Assembly: GCA_013396995.1 (NCBI GenBank)
Contig: VWZP01002438.1
Coordinates: forward strand, 62,299-126,298
Length of the DNA: 64,000 bases
Source: Dicaeum eximium
Taxonomy: Eukaryota > Chordata > Aves > Passeriformes > Dicaeidae
Reading direction: 5' to 3'
Under the pieces are notes generated by a model. That model saw only the letters and a program-made list of their open reading frames with translations. It was not told where the DNA came from and ran no database searches. This document shows positions 29,140 to 42,600 of the stretch, in pieces (the first letter of the stretch is position 1; each line of letters opens with the position of its first letter). The position numbers and the translations under genes are program-made.

Positions 29140-30665
29140 AACCAGCTCATGAGAGCATGGGAGCAGGAAACTCCCAAATGTCAGAAATCAAGCAGGAGAG
29201 GCAGAATAGCAATCTTCTCTTGAAAATAAGGTAAAAAAGAAAGGTGTATACCCAGTGGAATGGGAAGAATACAGAGATGTTGCTTGCCACTGCAGGGAGA
29301 AAATTCATGTGGCCAGAGCTCAGCTGGAGATAAAACTGGTAGGAAATGTGGGAGACAATAAAAATTATTTTTTCAAATATACTAATGGCAAAAGGCAGTA
29401 CCAAAAGAACACCAGCCCATTACAGGGTGAGGATGGTCACCNGAGAGGCAGAATAGCAAACTTCTCTTGAAAATAAGGTAAAAAAGAAAGGTGTATACCC
29501 AGTGGAATGGGAAGAATACAGAGATGTTGCTTGCCACTGCAGGGAGAAAATTCATGTGGCCAGAGCTCAGCTGGAGATAAAACTGGTAGGAAATGTGGGA
29601 GACAATAAAAATTATTTTTTCAAATATACTAATGGCAAAAGGCAGTACCAAAAGAACACCAGCCCATTACAGGGTGAGGATGGTCACCTCAAAAACAGGA
29701 GCATAGACAAAGCAGAGGTGTTTAACTCATTCTTTATCTCTGCCTTCAACAGAGATGACAGACCAAGGGGGTCTCAGTGCCCTGACCTGGAGGACCATGA
29801 CTGCAAAAATTATCAACTCCCTGTCAACCCTGCAGCTGCTGCTCCAGCTGGATCCCTACAAATCCATGGGGCCAAATGGCATTCATCTGAGAATCCTCAA
29901 AGAGCTGGCTGATGTCATTACAAAACCTCTCTTGACGACTTTTGAGTGCCCTTGGGAACCAAGAGAGGTCCCAAGCTGACTAACCTTGCCCAAGGTTTCG
30001 AGAAGTGCAAGAAGGAGGACCCTGGACACTCCAGGCCTGTCAGTCTCCCTTTAGTGCCTGATAAAGGTATAGAGAAGATTATCCTGGGAGGTATTAAAAT
30101 ACACCTGAAAGAGTGTAAAAAATTCTTCTGGACAAAATGTCCAGCTCACAGCTGGATAAACACATCATGTGATGGGTGAGCAACTGGCTCACAGGTCAGG
30201 CACAAAAGGTTGCAGAGAATGGGGTGACATCAGACTGGGGACCTGTCACTCGTGGGGCTCCACAGGGCTCCATCTTAGGCCCTGTGCTCTTTAACATCTT
30301 CATGAATGACCTGGATGCAGGACTGGAAGGGACCCTGAGGGAGTTTGCAGATACAAAACTGGGAGGAGTTGTTGGCTCCCTCGAAGGCAGGGAGGCCCTG
30401 CAGAGAGACCTCGATAAATCAGAGGCTGGGCAATCACCAACCATGTGAAGTTCTACAAGGGAAAAGTGCCAGATTCTGCACCTGGGATGGGGCAACCCTG
30501 GATGTACAGACAGACTGGGGAATGAGAGGCTGGAGAGCAGTGCAGGGAAAAGGGACCTGGGGGTCGTGGTTGACAGAAAGCTGAACATGAGTCAGCAGTG
30601 CCCTGGCAGCCAGGAGGGCCAACCCTGTCCTGGGGGCATCAGGCACAGCATGGCCAGGCCCTTGA
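29140..30665 (+). pseudogene. CR1 LINE fragment, decayed ORF2 (reverse transcriptase)
   Basis: Non-LTR retrotransposon remnant with pieces of ORF2 in shifting frames. A stretch at 29690-29980 reads KAEVFNSFF and then LDPYKSMGPNGIHLRILKEL, the fingers region of CR1 reverse transcriptase. At 30176-30448 the frame reads WGPVTRGAPQGSILGPVLFN, the conserved palm motif, then FADTKLGG, where active elements have FADD. Loss of one catalytic aspartate codon and several frameshifts show that it is dead. It stops near 30665 without the usual CR1 3' tail, so the 3' end was deleted. It also contains an N and a local duplication (29196-29688). Confidence 0.88.
29196..29688 (+). repeat. 246-bp direct duplication around a single N
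   Basis: 29196-29441 and 29443-29688 are the same CR1 segment, with at least one mismatch near the start (AGCAATCTTC versus AGCAAACTTC). The single N at 29442 sits exactly at the junction. This is the pattern expected when two overlapping contig ends are joined without being merged. A true tandem duplication cannot be excluded from sequence alone. Confidence 0.9.
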
Positions 30666-33600
30666 AATGAACAAGTTTTCAGAATTCCTGAAATCTTTTG
30701 TCTTTATGTGAGAGCAGGAGGGAGAAGAGGCTCCTGGAGGTCAGCTGCATGTGTATGTGTGCATCTCTCTTCTCTACTGTGAAAAGCATGCACCAAGAGC
30801 TTGCTATTCTCGAAACGCAAGGATTGAACAACTTTCTGAGCCCTTTACCTGCAAAATCAGAAAAAATTCTGCCTCTTGTGCATTACTAACAGGAATCCCT
30901 CATGTCATTCTTCCCCAAATTTCAAACCTTAGGAATATTCTGTCAGTGTAATTGCTTTCTTTATGTATTTGTGTTGTGAAAGTGAAAGGAGAATGGCCAA
31001 GACAGAAAGTCTGGGCTTGTTTTTCTGAATTCCTCAAGAAGGGAAGCCAGACTTGCAACCATGCTTTACCAATGATATATTGTATTCTTTGTTCAATTTT
31101 ACTGCTTAAAAAAGTGGCCGCTGAGTTTATATAATTTTTATTTCAAAATATATAATTCAAAGTCAAGACCATATAAGCTGAAGATATATTAAGATTTAGG
31201 TGGCCTAATCTAAACATTAGTTCTAGAAATAGTCCATGTTTTGGTTTCCAATTTGAGTCTTCTGGTTTGTACAACAGATAACACAAAATGCAACTGATCA
31301 CATTGATTATCACTAGACTCTTAAACCCCAGAGGATTTCTGCCACAGGACTGACAACCAAGAAATTTCAACAAGAAAACTTTTTCAAGCAAATGTTATAT
31401 AGATATCTCATGAAAGACTCTCAATCCAGAAGGCTATTCCTGTGTGGTCAACAAACTTTGAGCTAGGAGTTACTATCCAGACTGCACAGAAAAGAATTAA
31501 TTAGGAAAACTAATTTGGATGGGTTTGCACCACTAGTTCCTGCTAGTTGCATGATAACAGAACTCTTTATAAACCGTCATATTAACTGCTTCACAAAGTT
31601 AGTAATAGTATTCCAGTATATATTTATCTTATTTCACACCACCTGTCTTCAAAGATTTTTTTTTAAAGATGGGAAAAAACCCCACAAGAACCCTGATAAA
31701 TGTGTTTGAAAAGTAGTTTCTAATCTTGTTTCTTAAGTGCACTTCTAAGTTCAACTGACTACAGACAGAATATGAGCAGAATATCTTTATATTTGTTTAT
31801 AAAACGTCCATGGAGATATGCACAGTGAATGTAACACCACAGCAAGGCCACAGTGGTGTTATTCTGCTGAAAGAATTGACTTGGAGTTCTAAGTGGCTAT
31901 CAGGGAAAAATCTGATTAAAAGTACTTGTAAAAGTCTCTTTTACAATGGAAATACTTTTCAGTTTCTACTGCAGAAGAAATATATCTCCAGCAATGCTTG
32001 TTGAAAAGTTGTTATCATGAAAGTGCACAGGCTTAGAAGCAAATAAAAATCTCTGTGGCTTGGCTTACAGAGCCACACAAGGCAAAAGAATGTACAAGAC
32101 ACACTTTACCCCTCTGTATTGCCTGTGCCTCTGTGAGGTGACAGCCCAGCATGAAAGAGGCTTCTTAGGAGTTGTGTTCAAAAGAAACAAGAACACTGCT
32201 GACCCTTGACTGCAATCATCCCCATTTCCCCATGGCCAAGCTGAAGTGGCTATTACACACTGGTAGGAGCTGTCCTGGGAAAAACTCACCTCAGATGGCT
32301 CAGTAATACTGGGATTTGATAAACTGTTGTCTGTAATCATGTCCATATTCTACTTTATGTTCCCAGAGCTAAGTACAGTGGGCTCAGATTTGGAAGGGGC
32401 TGTGCCAGTGATAGAGAAGGGGCCTGGTACTGGGGCAGTGGCTCAGCAGGGAAGAGCAAAGACAGCTCTGCACTGAGAGGATGGAGAGGGAATGTCCTCC
32501 AGTGTGGACATTCCTACTCTGCACATGATGCTCTTCCTGTTGGAAAGTCCACCAATTTCCAGTGGGTTAGGCATGACCTACAGATTAGTTTACTACTCTG
32601 CTTTGAAGGTGAACTTTCTGGTCATTGAAAACATGGTTTTAGTAGAGTGTAAGATCTGATAGAGTGGGAAGTTCATCTGTGTTAGACCGTGTGCCTTGAG
32701 GTTGTTCACACAATGGGAGAACACTTAAAGGAGAAAGCCCACATGAGAATTCACTGTCTCCATTAATTCTCAGTGACCTATTTCTGTATTAGAGGTGTTC
32801 CTCAATGAAACTGATTATCAAAATGGATTTTTGAAAAAAAAAGTTTCTTCGGTCTTTTTCTGAAACATAAACCCATTTCTGTCCTGGAAATCCCTATTAA
32901 TTACTTATCCTAAACATATGTGCCTCTCTCAGGGATACTGGTCCCTTTCCCCATATCAGATTGTGAACTTTCTTTAACCCAGCCCTTCCCATTCACTGAA
33001 GTCTCTCTTTGACCTGAGCTGTAAAGCAGTTGACCTTCCCACCTCCAGCTCCTTCATTCCCATGCGCTTCCTCCAAGATATCTGCATGACACAGGCCAGC
33101 TTTATGGGCAAACAGAAAGAGCAGTCAGACTTAAGTACCTAATAACAATGCCTGTGTTTTAAAAGCCCTCAATGTCTGAAAAGTATCATTAGAGCTTGTG
33201 TAATATATGACATTGCAGAGCACCTCTGACTCCCCAAATGCTGAGGCTTACGGGGAGCTGGGACAGCCGTTCTCATCTCTGGATAGCTGAAAATTTTGGA
33301 TTGAAAAGATTTGCAAAATTGTGACAAATATTCCTCCTAAAGAAGCTAACTTTAAAAAAAAACCCCAGAAAGTAGGCAAAGCATCCTCTGTACTTGTATT
33401 CTGAAAGCTTTTTCCCTTGGTACGGTAAAGAAGCCCAAGAGACCATAATTACATTTAGTTTCCTCACAGTGCCTCCAGATGTAGAGGTGTGGACACGGTG
33501 CAAACCTGTCTTCTGAGCAGGAAGCACATCTTGCAGTTTTATGTCCTGACAAGCTTAATGGACTGCTAATACTCCCTGCTGCTTTTGGAAAGATTTTGGA

Positions 33601-36600
33601 AAGGGATTTACTCCTTCACCATCATAAAACCCTTGGACAAACACTTACTACTTCTAAAAAAAATCTCAAAATGTCTGTTTTGTGAGTAAAATACACGTGC
33701 TTTGCACAGATATAAGTAGCAGCAAATATACAACAGGAGAGAAGACACTACTTAAATACATTTTATTTTGAGGAATAACAAATTTGTTGCTACCAGCCAC
33801 CATAAAATATGTATGTTTCCTATGTCTTACATAGGAAAAATGATGGCATGAAATAGGCCAGCAAATAGCATTAGCTCTCCCCTTGGCATCTGATATTTGG
33901 TGCCACCATATGTTGATCCTGCATGCTGAGATTTGTTTCCTTCATCTAATATTACCATTTTACCCCACAGCTGGTTTTGTAGACGATGAGAGATCTTAAT
34001 GCAGTGGCTGCTGGCATTTGTCCTGCCAGGCTCTGCTTGCTGCAATGGAATCATTATACATCTCATTAAATAGTCAAGGTCAAACCAGCAGCTAAGACCT
34101 TCTTGTGTGTGGTTCTCTGTGGGTGGCTAAATAAATGGAGATTTCAATAAATATTTGATGTCTTCTGAGAGATGAGAAGTAGTTTTCTTTGTTCTTACAG
34201 AAGGTCCTTGGCTAGTACCAATTTTTAAAGGAACAACCAGCCTGTTACGTATGTTGAAAGGCAATTTTCTTGGATCCTGAAGCTACAATATTGGCAGACC
34301 TTCATGTAAGGATAATATCTTTTCCCACATGATTTATAGTGCCTGATGCATGAATCCAGCTGGCATGGCTGAGCATCAGTTCCTGTAAGAGCTTGTATCT
34401 AAGTATCACAGATATCTTGTTAGAGCTTGTATCTGAGTAATGCCTGCAAAGAGTGGCAGACCTGTCTCCAGTTAAAATCCTTCAAAGACACATTCATGGT
34501 TATGACATTCCTTTTCTGTCCTCTAGGGTCCCAAGAGGACCAATCAGTTTTTTGTGAATCCCTTCAGGGAATTCTCAGATAGCAGAGTGGCAAACTCATC
34601 TCTTTGCAGCCAGTGACATATTTTTCTCTGAGTAGAAGCCACTGTGGCCATGCCTGAGGAGTGATTCTTCCTGGAGTCCTGTCAGATATTAAGGTTTCTT
34701 GTTGTTGTATTTCCCAGAAAGATTAATTGTGGGGTGACAAAAACCTGGAGCTATTTGGGACTGTCTGGATGTAGGTGTTGGATCAGCCATGGGTTAAGGA
34801 AGTGAACTGTCATTAACAGAATGACCTGGATTTTTTTAGGGGGGTGCTCCTCCATTCTTCCCCAAAAAGCTTTGTCAAGTCTCACAGAATCTCACTGATC
34901 TGAGATACCAGCACCTTTTTGACCATGTCAAAGCATGGCCCTGGTCCAGGATGGGGATCAGGGATGAGTTGAGCTTACATTGTGTGATCAGTTGTGCCAC
35001 AAAGCTGTGGGACATCTGCTCCTGTTCTGCCTGAGAGCCAGAGGAAAGCTGTGGCTCATCCTGTGCCACTATGAGAGGCTCAGGTGGAATAAGTCTCTGG
35101 CAAATAAATAACCTCTCTTTCACCCTTCCCAGCCCCCAGAGACAATGGCTGTAGAGAATCCCTTCACTGGCAGATTAGCTCAGGATAGCTGTCTTTAGGA
35201 TGCAAATGTTCTGCATTTCAAAACAGGACAAAAGAACTTAATTTGATTGTGAGGCTGAACTTGTACAGACTGCCTGAAGAAGATAAGAGGCTTCCTGATA
35301 TCAATAAAAATAATTAAAACTCGGGACTGGGACCCCAAAAGCATAACTCATGATCTAATACACATGACAAAATTTCAAAATATCTGAGTCATATCTATAT
35401 GAATGCCCATTACATCAGGATTCTAAAAAACAAATGTAATGAGCAACACTAGAAAAACTTGTACTTATTTAATGACCTTTCTCTGTTCAAGCTGGAATCT
35501 GTAGGGCTGTTCATTTCTTTCCTTCATTATTCCATTTCTAGAAGTAAAACAGTAGAAAGTTGTGCTGATTTACATAAGATTTACAATTATATGGTGAGTA
35601 ACTGTAGACAGGATGGGCATGTACATCTTTTATGCACTAAATCAAAGAAGAAAAGTTGCATTGACAGTATCAGGAAACATAGATATGCAGTAATTGTCAG
35701 TTTTGGTAAAAGATTAGAATACTATGAGTGTTATTCTCCTGAAAATTGGAATAGCAGTTGTGCTTCATTCTGAAGTTGAATAAAATTCCTTCCATCAAAA
35801 CACTGCAGCTCTCTCTCCCTCCTGTGAGTAGCAGAACTTTTTTACTCCAACAAACCACGGAGTCAGTGTCTCAGTCCCCACTCTGGCGTATCCCATATTA
35901 GTTTCTGAAAATACTGCATGTCTGTAGCTCCATCTGGCAAAATCAGAATTAAATATTAGCACAGTCGAACAAATAGATACTTCCGGAATATAATGGATAA
36001 ATGCATCCTGGTAAATTTACAGTAATCCATCAATTGATATTTTTGTTTATAACCAGACCAGAAGAGCTCCAAGTGTTTTATAGTCATTCATTTCGCTCAA
36101 AATTAGACGATCTTCTTTGTTTGAAGAATCCAGAGAACATATTTTTCTCTTGTTCTTAAAACAGGTGAAAGCATTATGATCATTACAGAGCTGATTGTCT
36201 GGACTCATAAATTGTCCCACACAGAGGGACAATTTATATGCCCTATGTAATGGCTTCTGTTTTGGAATTTTACTTGCAAAAATATGGCCAGAGGGAAAAA
36301 AACCTTATAAAGTAAGTTTCATTTACTACTACTTTGCTACTGTGAGTAGGGCTGCTGTACCTTAAGATACATCCTCATGGTTGTGGTTTCTAGAGTTACT
36401 AGTTTGAACAATTATTTTCACCACTGCTGCATGTGAAAGATAAATACAGAATAATACAGGCAAATTCAGGCTGGTTGACTTTGTATTACTTGGCTGGGGA
36501 CTGCCTTTGGGTTTTTGGTTTTTTTTCTGTAGCAGAATGAAGCAAATCCTTGGTGATATACCTGAGATTTTTAAATTATTTCTGCAGTAATACAATCCTG

Positions 36601-39600
36601 ACAATTGCCACCAGACTCCATATCTCAGAGACTGAGTGAATTGAAGTTGTTTCACCGCCTCCCTGGTGTGTAGGTTGGAAGAAAAGCTGTCTGCAGAAAG
36701 GAGGCTGAATCACAAGTAGTACCAGGCAGCCTGCAGCAGACCTTTAGAAACGAGACGTCTTGTACCATTTGCCAAACAGCGGGGAAAGTGTGAAGATGAC
36801 TGAGATGATTCAAAGCCCTTTTAAAAGCCCTCACATGCCTCATCATGTTCAATTTTACAGAGAGTAATTTACTCCCACCACAATGTTTTGCTACATTCAA
36901 ATGAAAACCTGGAAGCTGGTGCTAAGTTAGTGTAGTACTAGTGGAAGGTACTAGACCTCATCTTAGAGAGCTTCACTCTGTGTGGGGTCTGAATGGGAGA
37001 TTTTGGGGGGAAAGGGTAGTGTAAGGAATTAATTTCATGTTCATTGCAATAAAGCAGGAGCTAAACCTCTCTCTGTGCTCATGCAGGGTGAGGACATGAG
37101 CATATTTACCCTAATGAATTCCTGATCGGAATCTCAGGCCCCATCCCACTCAGGAATTGCCACCACAGACTTGAATTAATGTTGAGTGATATTATAGATA
37201 TTGGTCTACAGTCATAATAAAGAGACTGCAAGATAGTAAGATAAGGAAAAAAAAAAAGGATTCTACTGTCTGGTTGGGCATCAAATAATATTTTATCTCA
37301 CCCTAGTCTTTTTATATTTTTGTTGGATTTAAGTTAGCAAATTTCAGCACAGGCTACAAGACTCCACTGCTCTTGACCAAACGCCAGGGCAGCAGTTACT
37401 CCAGTCATGCATTTTCTATAGGATAAGACCAAGAACCACAGAAAAAAGAAGTTACTTTCGATACTGAATTACCAATTTTGTTATCAGCTCAACACAGTGG
37501 GCAATGTACTGCTATGGGATTTTAGAAGAGATTTCCTACTTGAGTCTATGGCTACCTCTTAAAAATTAGTAGCATATTAACTTAATTTGTATCTTCATTT
37601 TGATTTTGAGAATAAATACCTTCAAGTAGTGGGAAACTGTTGAAAGTTAGTGTCCTGATAGTGTTTTATCTTTATGGCCAAAAAGAATAATCTTGGTGTA
37701 GAAAAATTCCTGTCGGTTGCCATGAGAAAGTAATGCTGTTACTGACATATCTTTTTCTCTAGTTTGCTCCTCTGTGCATGGTTTGCTGCATTCAAGAGCT
37801 TTCATAGTATAACTGACATATTTAGGCATTTCTATTTGTCTCTCTCTAATGTATGCAGCTTTTTTATTGCTTTCTGTGTGCTGATGATGAAATCATGGCC
37901 TAGCCCATAATAAGTCCAGGTGAGGAACATTAAACTGAAAACAAAAAAGACATAAGATGCATATTATCCCTTTACAATTTATAAATGCCAAGCCTTCTTC
38001 AACACTTGTTAAAAATGAACTTTTAAAATATTTTTGGCATAAGAAACTGATTGACACTGTAATAGAGTTTCAATTAGAACAAGCCATTTGGTTTGAATAG
38101 ATAAAATATGAACAATTGAGTCTTCATTGGGTGTTGCAAATCTGTTTAAAAAAGCTTGAGTTTTATCCAAACAGAGGGATAAAGAACATGACTTGTGACA
38201 TTTCATTTCTGTGAAATTAAACAAAGAGCACATAAACAGTGACAGAAGACTTGCTGGTGCCCAGTTACAGCTGCTGGTGTCCATAGTGTGCAGCACTTAC
38301 CAGAGGCCGTGGTTGATTCAGTGTCAGGGTCTATCTTGCTATAAGTAGTCACAAAGTCAACCACATTGTCAGATTATGTGCCTGTCCTGTCCTAGGGTGT
38401 CACCCTAGGATACTGCCATATGACAAAAGAAGTGATTCTTGTGCTTACACCATCTGGGTGATGTTTGTCTCATGGTTATTTTAACATCAGTGAACTTTCC
38501 ACAGGTTTTCTCTATCCAGAACAACTAAGAACAAAATCTCAGGTAAATATACTCCTACCTGCCAACCCCTTGGGAAACAGGTTTGAACTACCTGCAGAAT
38601 AGATTTTTTTTTCCTTTTTTTTTTTTTGATGCTGCAGTTGTAGAAGGAGATTTAACTAAGTTGTCTGGATGTAAGGCTCACAGATGACCAGTGAAAACAG
38701 GTGAAAAAAAGCATAGCAAAAAATATTGTCAGACATTATTGACAGCACAGCTTCTATCAGAACACCAGAAGGATTCAGAGTAGTCACAGAGCCACAGCCA
38801 TAAAATGGGTTTGAAGTTTTATGAATTTCCAGAACCACATTTTAAAGCTCAAACTCACAGAAGGCCACTAATGGCTCTCTGTGAAGAAACTCTGTGGCAC
38901 TGGTTTAGTTTATGGTCATGAGAAAAAGCCTAGCTTTTGTGTTTAAAAAACCCCTGCAGAACTGGGGGAAGGGCTAAATAAAGGAACCTTTGATTGAGAC
39001 ATGGGAACAGAGGTAGACAGGCTCTAATTTGGTCGTAGCATTTTTATCTGGTGAAATTCCATTGCTACAAAATCTCGTGGTATGCCAGTTTTTGCTGTTA
39101 AATCTATTTTTATTAACATGGAAAATGAAACAATTTCAAGGCTCTGGAGTAATCTCCCCAGTGTTTCACATACACGTGCAGTATTTTCAGTTTTGCTGAA
39201 AGAAAAATAGTATGTGCTAATCTGGAAGGTTTTCTTGCCTAGCTCCGTCCTGCAGTGATTAATTACTGTTGCATTTCAGTCCCTTGGAACAGAGGATTTA
39301 TAACAGAAATACTGCAGAATGTGCCACTTTTTTCAGCTCTGCACATCCAGACTGGGCTTGTTGTAGCAGGTTTTGGTACATCTCGAAATGCCTTGCAAGA
39401 GCTGAAGCTGTTGAGGATATTTTGAACCTTGTAAGTGTGCGGAGATCTTGCGTCACAGCTTCACGTGGCTGGCAGTATGTGCAGCAGCCTGCAGGAGGAA
39501 CCTCTATGGTGCAAAGCTCTCTGAGCACTGCCTGCATGGCTGGTGGTGCCACTGTCTAACCCAGATTTCCCCTGACTGCTTCAAAGGGCTGAGAGCCCTC

Positions 39601-42600
39601 ATTCTCTCAAGCACATCTCTACTGCTCTTCCAATCAGTAGCTCATTTCTTACTGCTGGGAAGTAAAAATAGTCTCGTAAGTTAATGTTTGAGCCTTGGGC
39701 TTTTTTCTGGTTGTACAGAGGATGACTTTGTAGGTAACTTTTATTTCTGTGTTTGCTTTTATTTTATCCATTGTAAAATGCAGGTAATAGTTCAAAATGC
39801 TTTGCTTTTAGCCACAGGGCTGTCCAAAGCACTACAGAAATTCAGTTGGACACAAAATCAGAAAACCACAGGAGACACCTAATCTGTTAACCACAAGAAA
39901 GGAACCAGTGGCCATAACTCAGCCACTCAGTAGGTTATCACTATCTTACTTTGGTAACAACTTTTTTCTTGTCAGTGTGACTCCTGTTTCGCAGTGCGCT
40001 GGTTATCCCAGGCTCTGTATTTTTAAGATGTGGAACATGAAATGGGAATCTACACTCAGCACGTGTGGTATGCTCCTAGCTAGGGACGGAGGTAAGTGAT
40101 GGAGGCTGTGTGAGTTGAGAAAGTGAGGCTTGCATGACACCTGAAGTAAGGTGGAGGGAGGCAATCACCAGGGGTACCTCCTGAATGAATTCTGCACATA
40201 CATTTCAGTGACTGAAGGACCAAGGCATGCAGAAAGGCCTGAAGAGTGTGGACATCATCTGTCTCCTGAACATAACACCTCCCTGCTGGAACCTTGGCAT
40301 ACATAGGCAGCTTTAGATGTGCCTCAGCAAGGTTTCCCTGCCAAAGCAAAAGGAACATGCTGAAGGGTTTTCAGACTTCAGGAAGGACTGATGCCTTGAT
40401 GGTGTCACTGCAGGTTGTGCTTATCAATATAGTTTTCCCTTCGTGACATTTTGCAATGCTGCCAACATTCACAAATCATTTATTTTTGAAAAATAACACA
40501 CCTAAAGACCATCTCTAAAAAGTAAATTTTCATTCTTCCCTATCTGAAAGAAAATGTTATTAGGGTTAAAAGGAATGATGGCCTAATCTTCTTTTTATAT
40601 TTGATCAGTTTTCTTTGTTCTCATTTACCTTTATGTTTTCCTCACTCAGACCAATATAGGTCAAAATCCTCTCACTGATCTCTGTGAATACACACTAATA
40701 ATACTGGGGCTCCATGGAGGCATAAATATCTGTCTGCCTACACTGCAGTGCAGAAATAAAAGTTTTAGTCAGTTTTCCTTTTTCTTTCATTATTTTTTAG
40801 CTTCTGCTTCTGTTTTCATGGTAGCACAAGTTTTAGCAAAATGCTAGATCTTAGCTGTCAGAATAAACAGACAACAAATTATGAAACTGGATGGAAGAAG
40901 TGTAATAACTTTTTAAAACCCCATAATTATCTAGGTCACAAGATAGGCATAGAGCATGTACCTAATTCTGTCAACACCCTGCTACCATAAAGTTAGGCTC
41001 TTAAAGTTATTCCTGAATCATTCATTAAATGCAGATTAGACTTGCTGTCTTACCTAATCAAGCTTGCAGGCACTGAATTTCCTAAGAGTCTGGTGTCATT
41101 AGCTCTTCAGTCACCGGGAATGCAATGACTAGGACTGATGGCTGCCTATGTCAGACCTACTTTTTTTTGTCTCCCTATCCCTCTTGAGCAATTAGTTTCA
41201 TTTGAGTCCTTGAAACATCTTTTAATGAAGCTTTTTTCAACCCTAGTGGGAATCTCTAGTTTCTTTAAGCAACCACAAGCAAATCTGTAGTGTCTGAAAT
41301 ACACAGTATTTTTTACTGGAGCAGATATACGACCCAGTTCTTTCCTGAGCAGTAAACATTTAAAAGGTACAGTTTTGATCAAAGTGCAAAGGGTTGAAAT
41401 CAAAGATAAAGTGACTACTTCCTAAGTACAAAACATTTGATTGGCTTGATGAGGATTATTTGTTTTGGGTGATAATTGGTCTATTGCTTTTCTATTTCGT
41501 ATCCACTCTAAGAAAAATGGTCTCAGAAGCTCAAAAATAAACACTTCTTCAAATTGTTCAATAAAAAAAATTTCAAATATTACTGAGAACATAACATGCT
41601 GAGGGAGGGCAGACTTTTCCTTCTCATGAATTGGGATTGACATTTATCATACAGTCCGATATATTGCAGTTGTTAGATATGAGGCCTAAGGTCTAAAAAA
41701 CCATTATATATATACTTTGTTATTATCATATAACATTATTGAAGACAAACCAGGTCAATTGCTCTGAGATTATTCCTCAAAATCTCCATAGTCCACAAGT
41801 TTAGATTTTTTTTTCCTGTTTGCTATTTTTCTTTCTGAAAGGCAAAGATACTTTCACAGTCCCCTCTCCTTAACCTAGATAGCTGCTCAGTTGCAATATC
41901 CTCTGAGAAATAGTAACAGATTTTCATAGGGGAATGATCTGACACTTCCATTTCCCTGGAGACTTTACAAGGATTAGATAACTAGATGGGAAGAGAATTT
42001 TACTCAACAGAAATTAGGAGCTGGATCCCGCAAGTCACTTATAAGCATGCTCAGATTTCTTCACATGAACAGTCCCAACAGCCTAGCTCACACCCATTCC
42101 TCCATCCTATCCTCTTTCCACTATTCCTCAGGATACATCCCCAAACTGAAACTGAAAGGAACAGGACACCTGACCTTTCGAATATGCAGCCTCCTACCTC
42201 TACTGCTCATGGAAGGAGAATGGCCCTTCCTGTGCAATGCGTGTGGGAAACCAATTAAACTTCGATTAATGGATAGGATTACTCATGTAAGTGATTAGTC
42301 ACATCAGAGTTTTCATGATCAGGCCTTAACTGCTGGTGTTTCTTCCCCCATACACTTGATGATGTGACGAGTTCTTCTCCAGGGAGAGAGAGCCTTAGGA
42401 AATGCAGAGCAGAAGGTGACATTTAAGAACTCACAGCAGGGGAATTTTACTCATTCTGGGACTACTGCATTTTGTTCTTAGGCATTATCATTAATTGAAC
42501 ACTTGTTTACGTCTCTAAAAAGAATTTAAAATACTTTGATTTCAAAATGCAGTCTGGGTATGACTTCTATTACTAGTCAGAAAGTATTTAAGAGAGCCTG

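Noticed and set aside
29502..29912. 136-residue plus-strand frame as a host gene
   Set aside because: It is CR1 ORF2 sequence, frameshifted partway and partly duplicated around the N.
30196..30588. 130-residue minus-strand frame, one of the longest in the window
   Set aside because: It is antisense to the CR1 reverse-transcriptase remnant and has no family features.
34875..35123. 82-residue minus-strand frame as an exon
   Set aside because: The composition looks protein-like, but no family or convincing splice borders were seen.
35459..35773. 104-residue plus-strand frame as a gene
   Set aside because: AT-biased composition, no recognisable domain, no neighbouring exon and no promoter signal.
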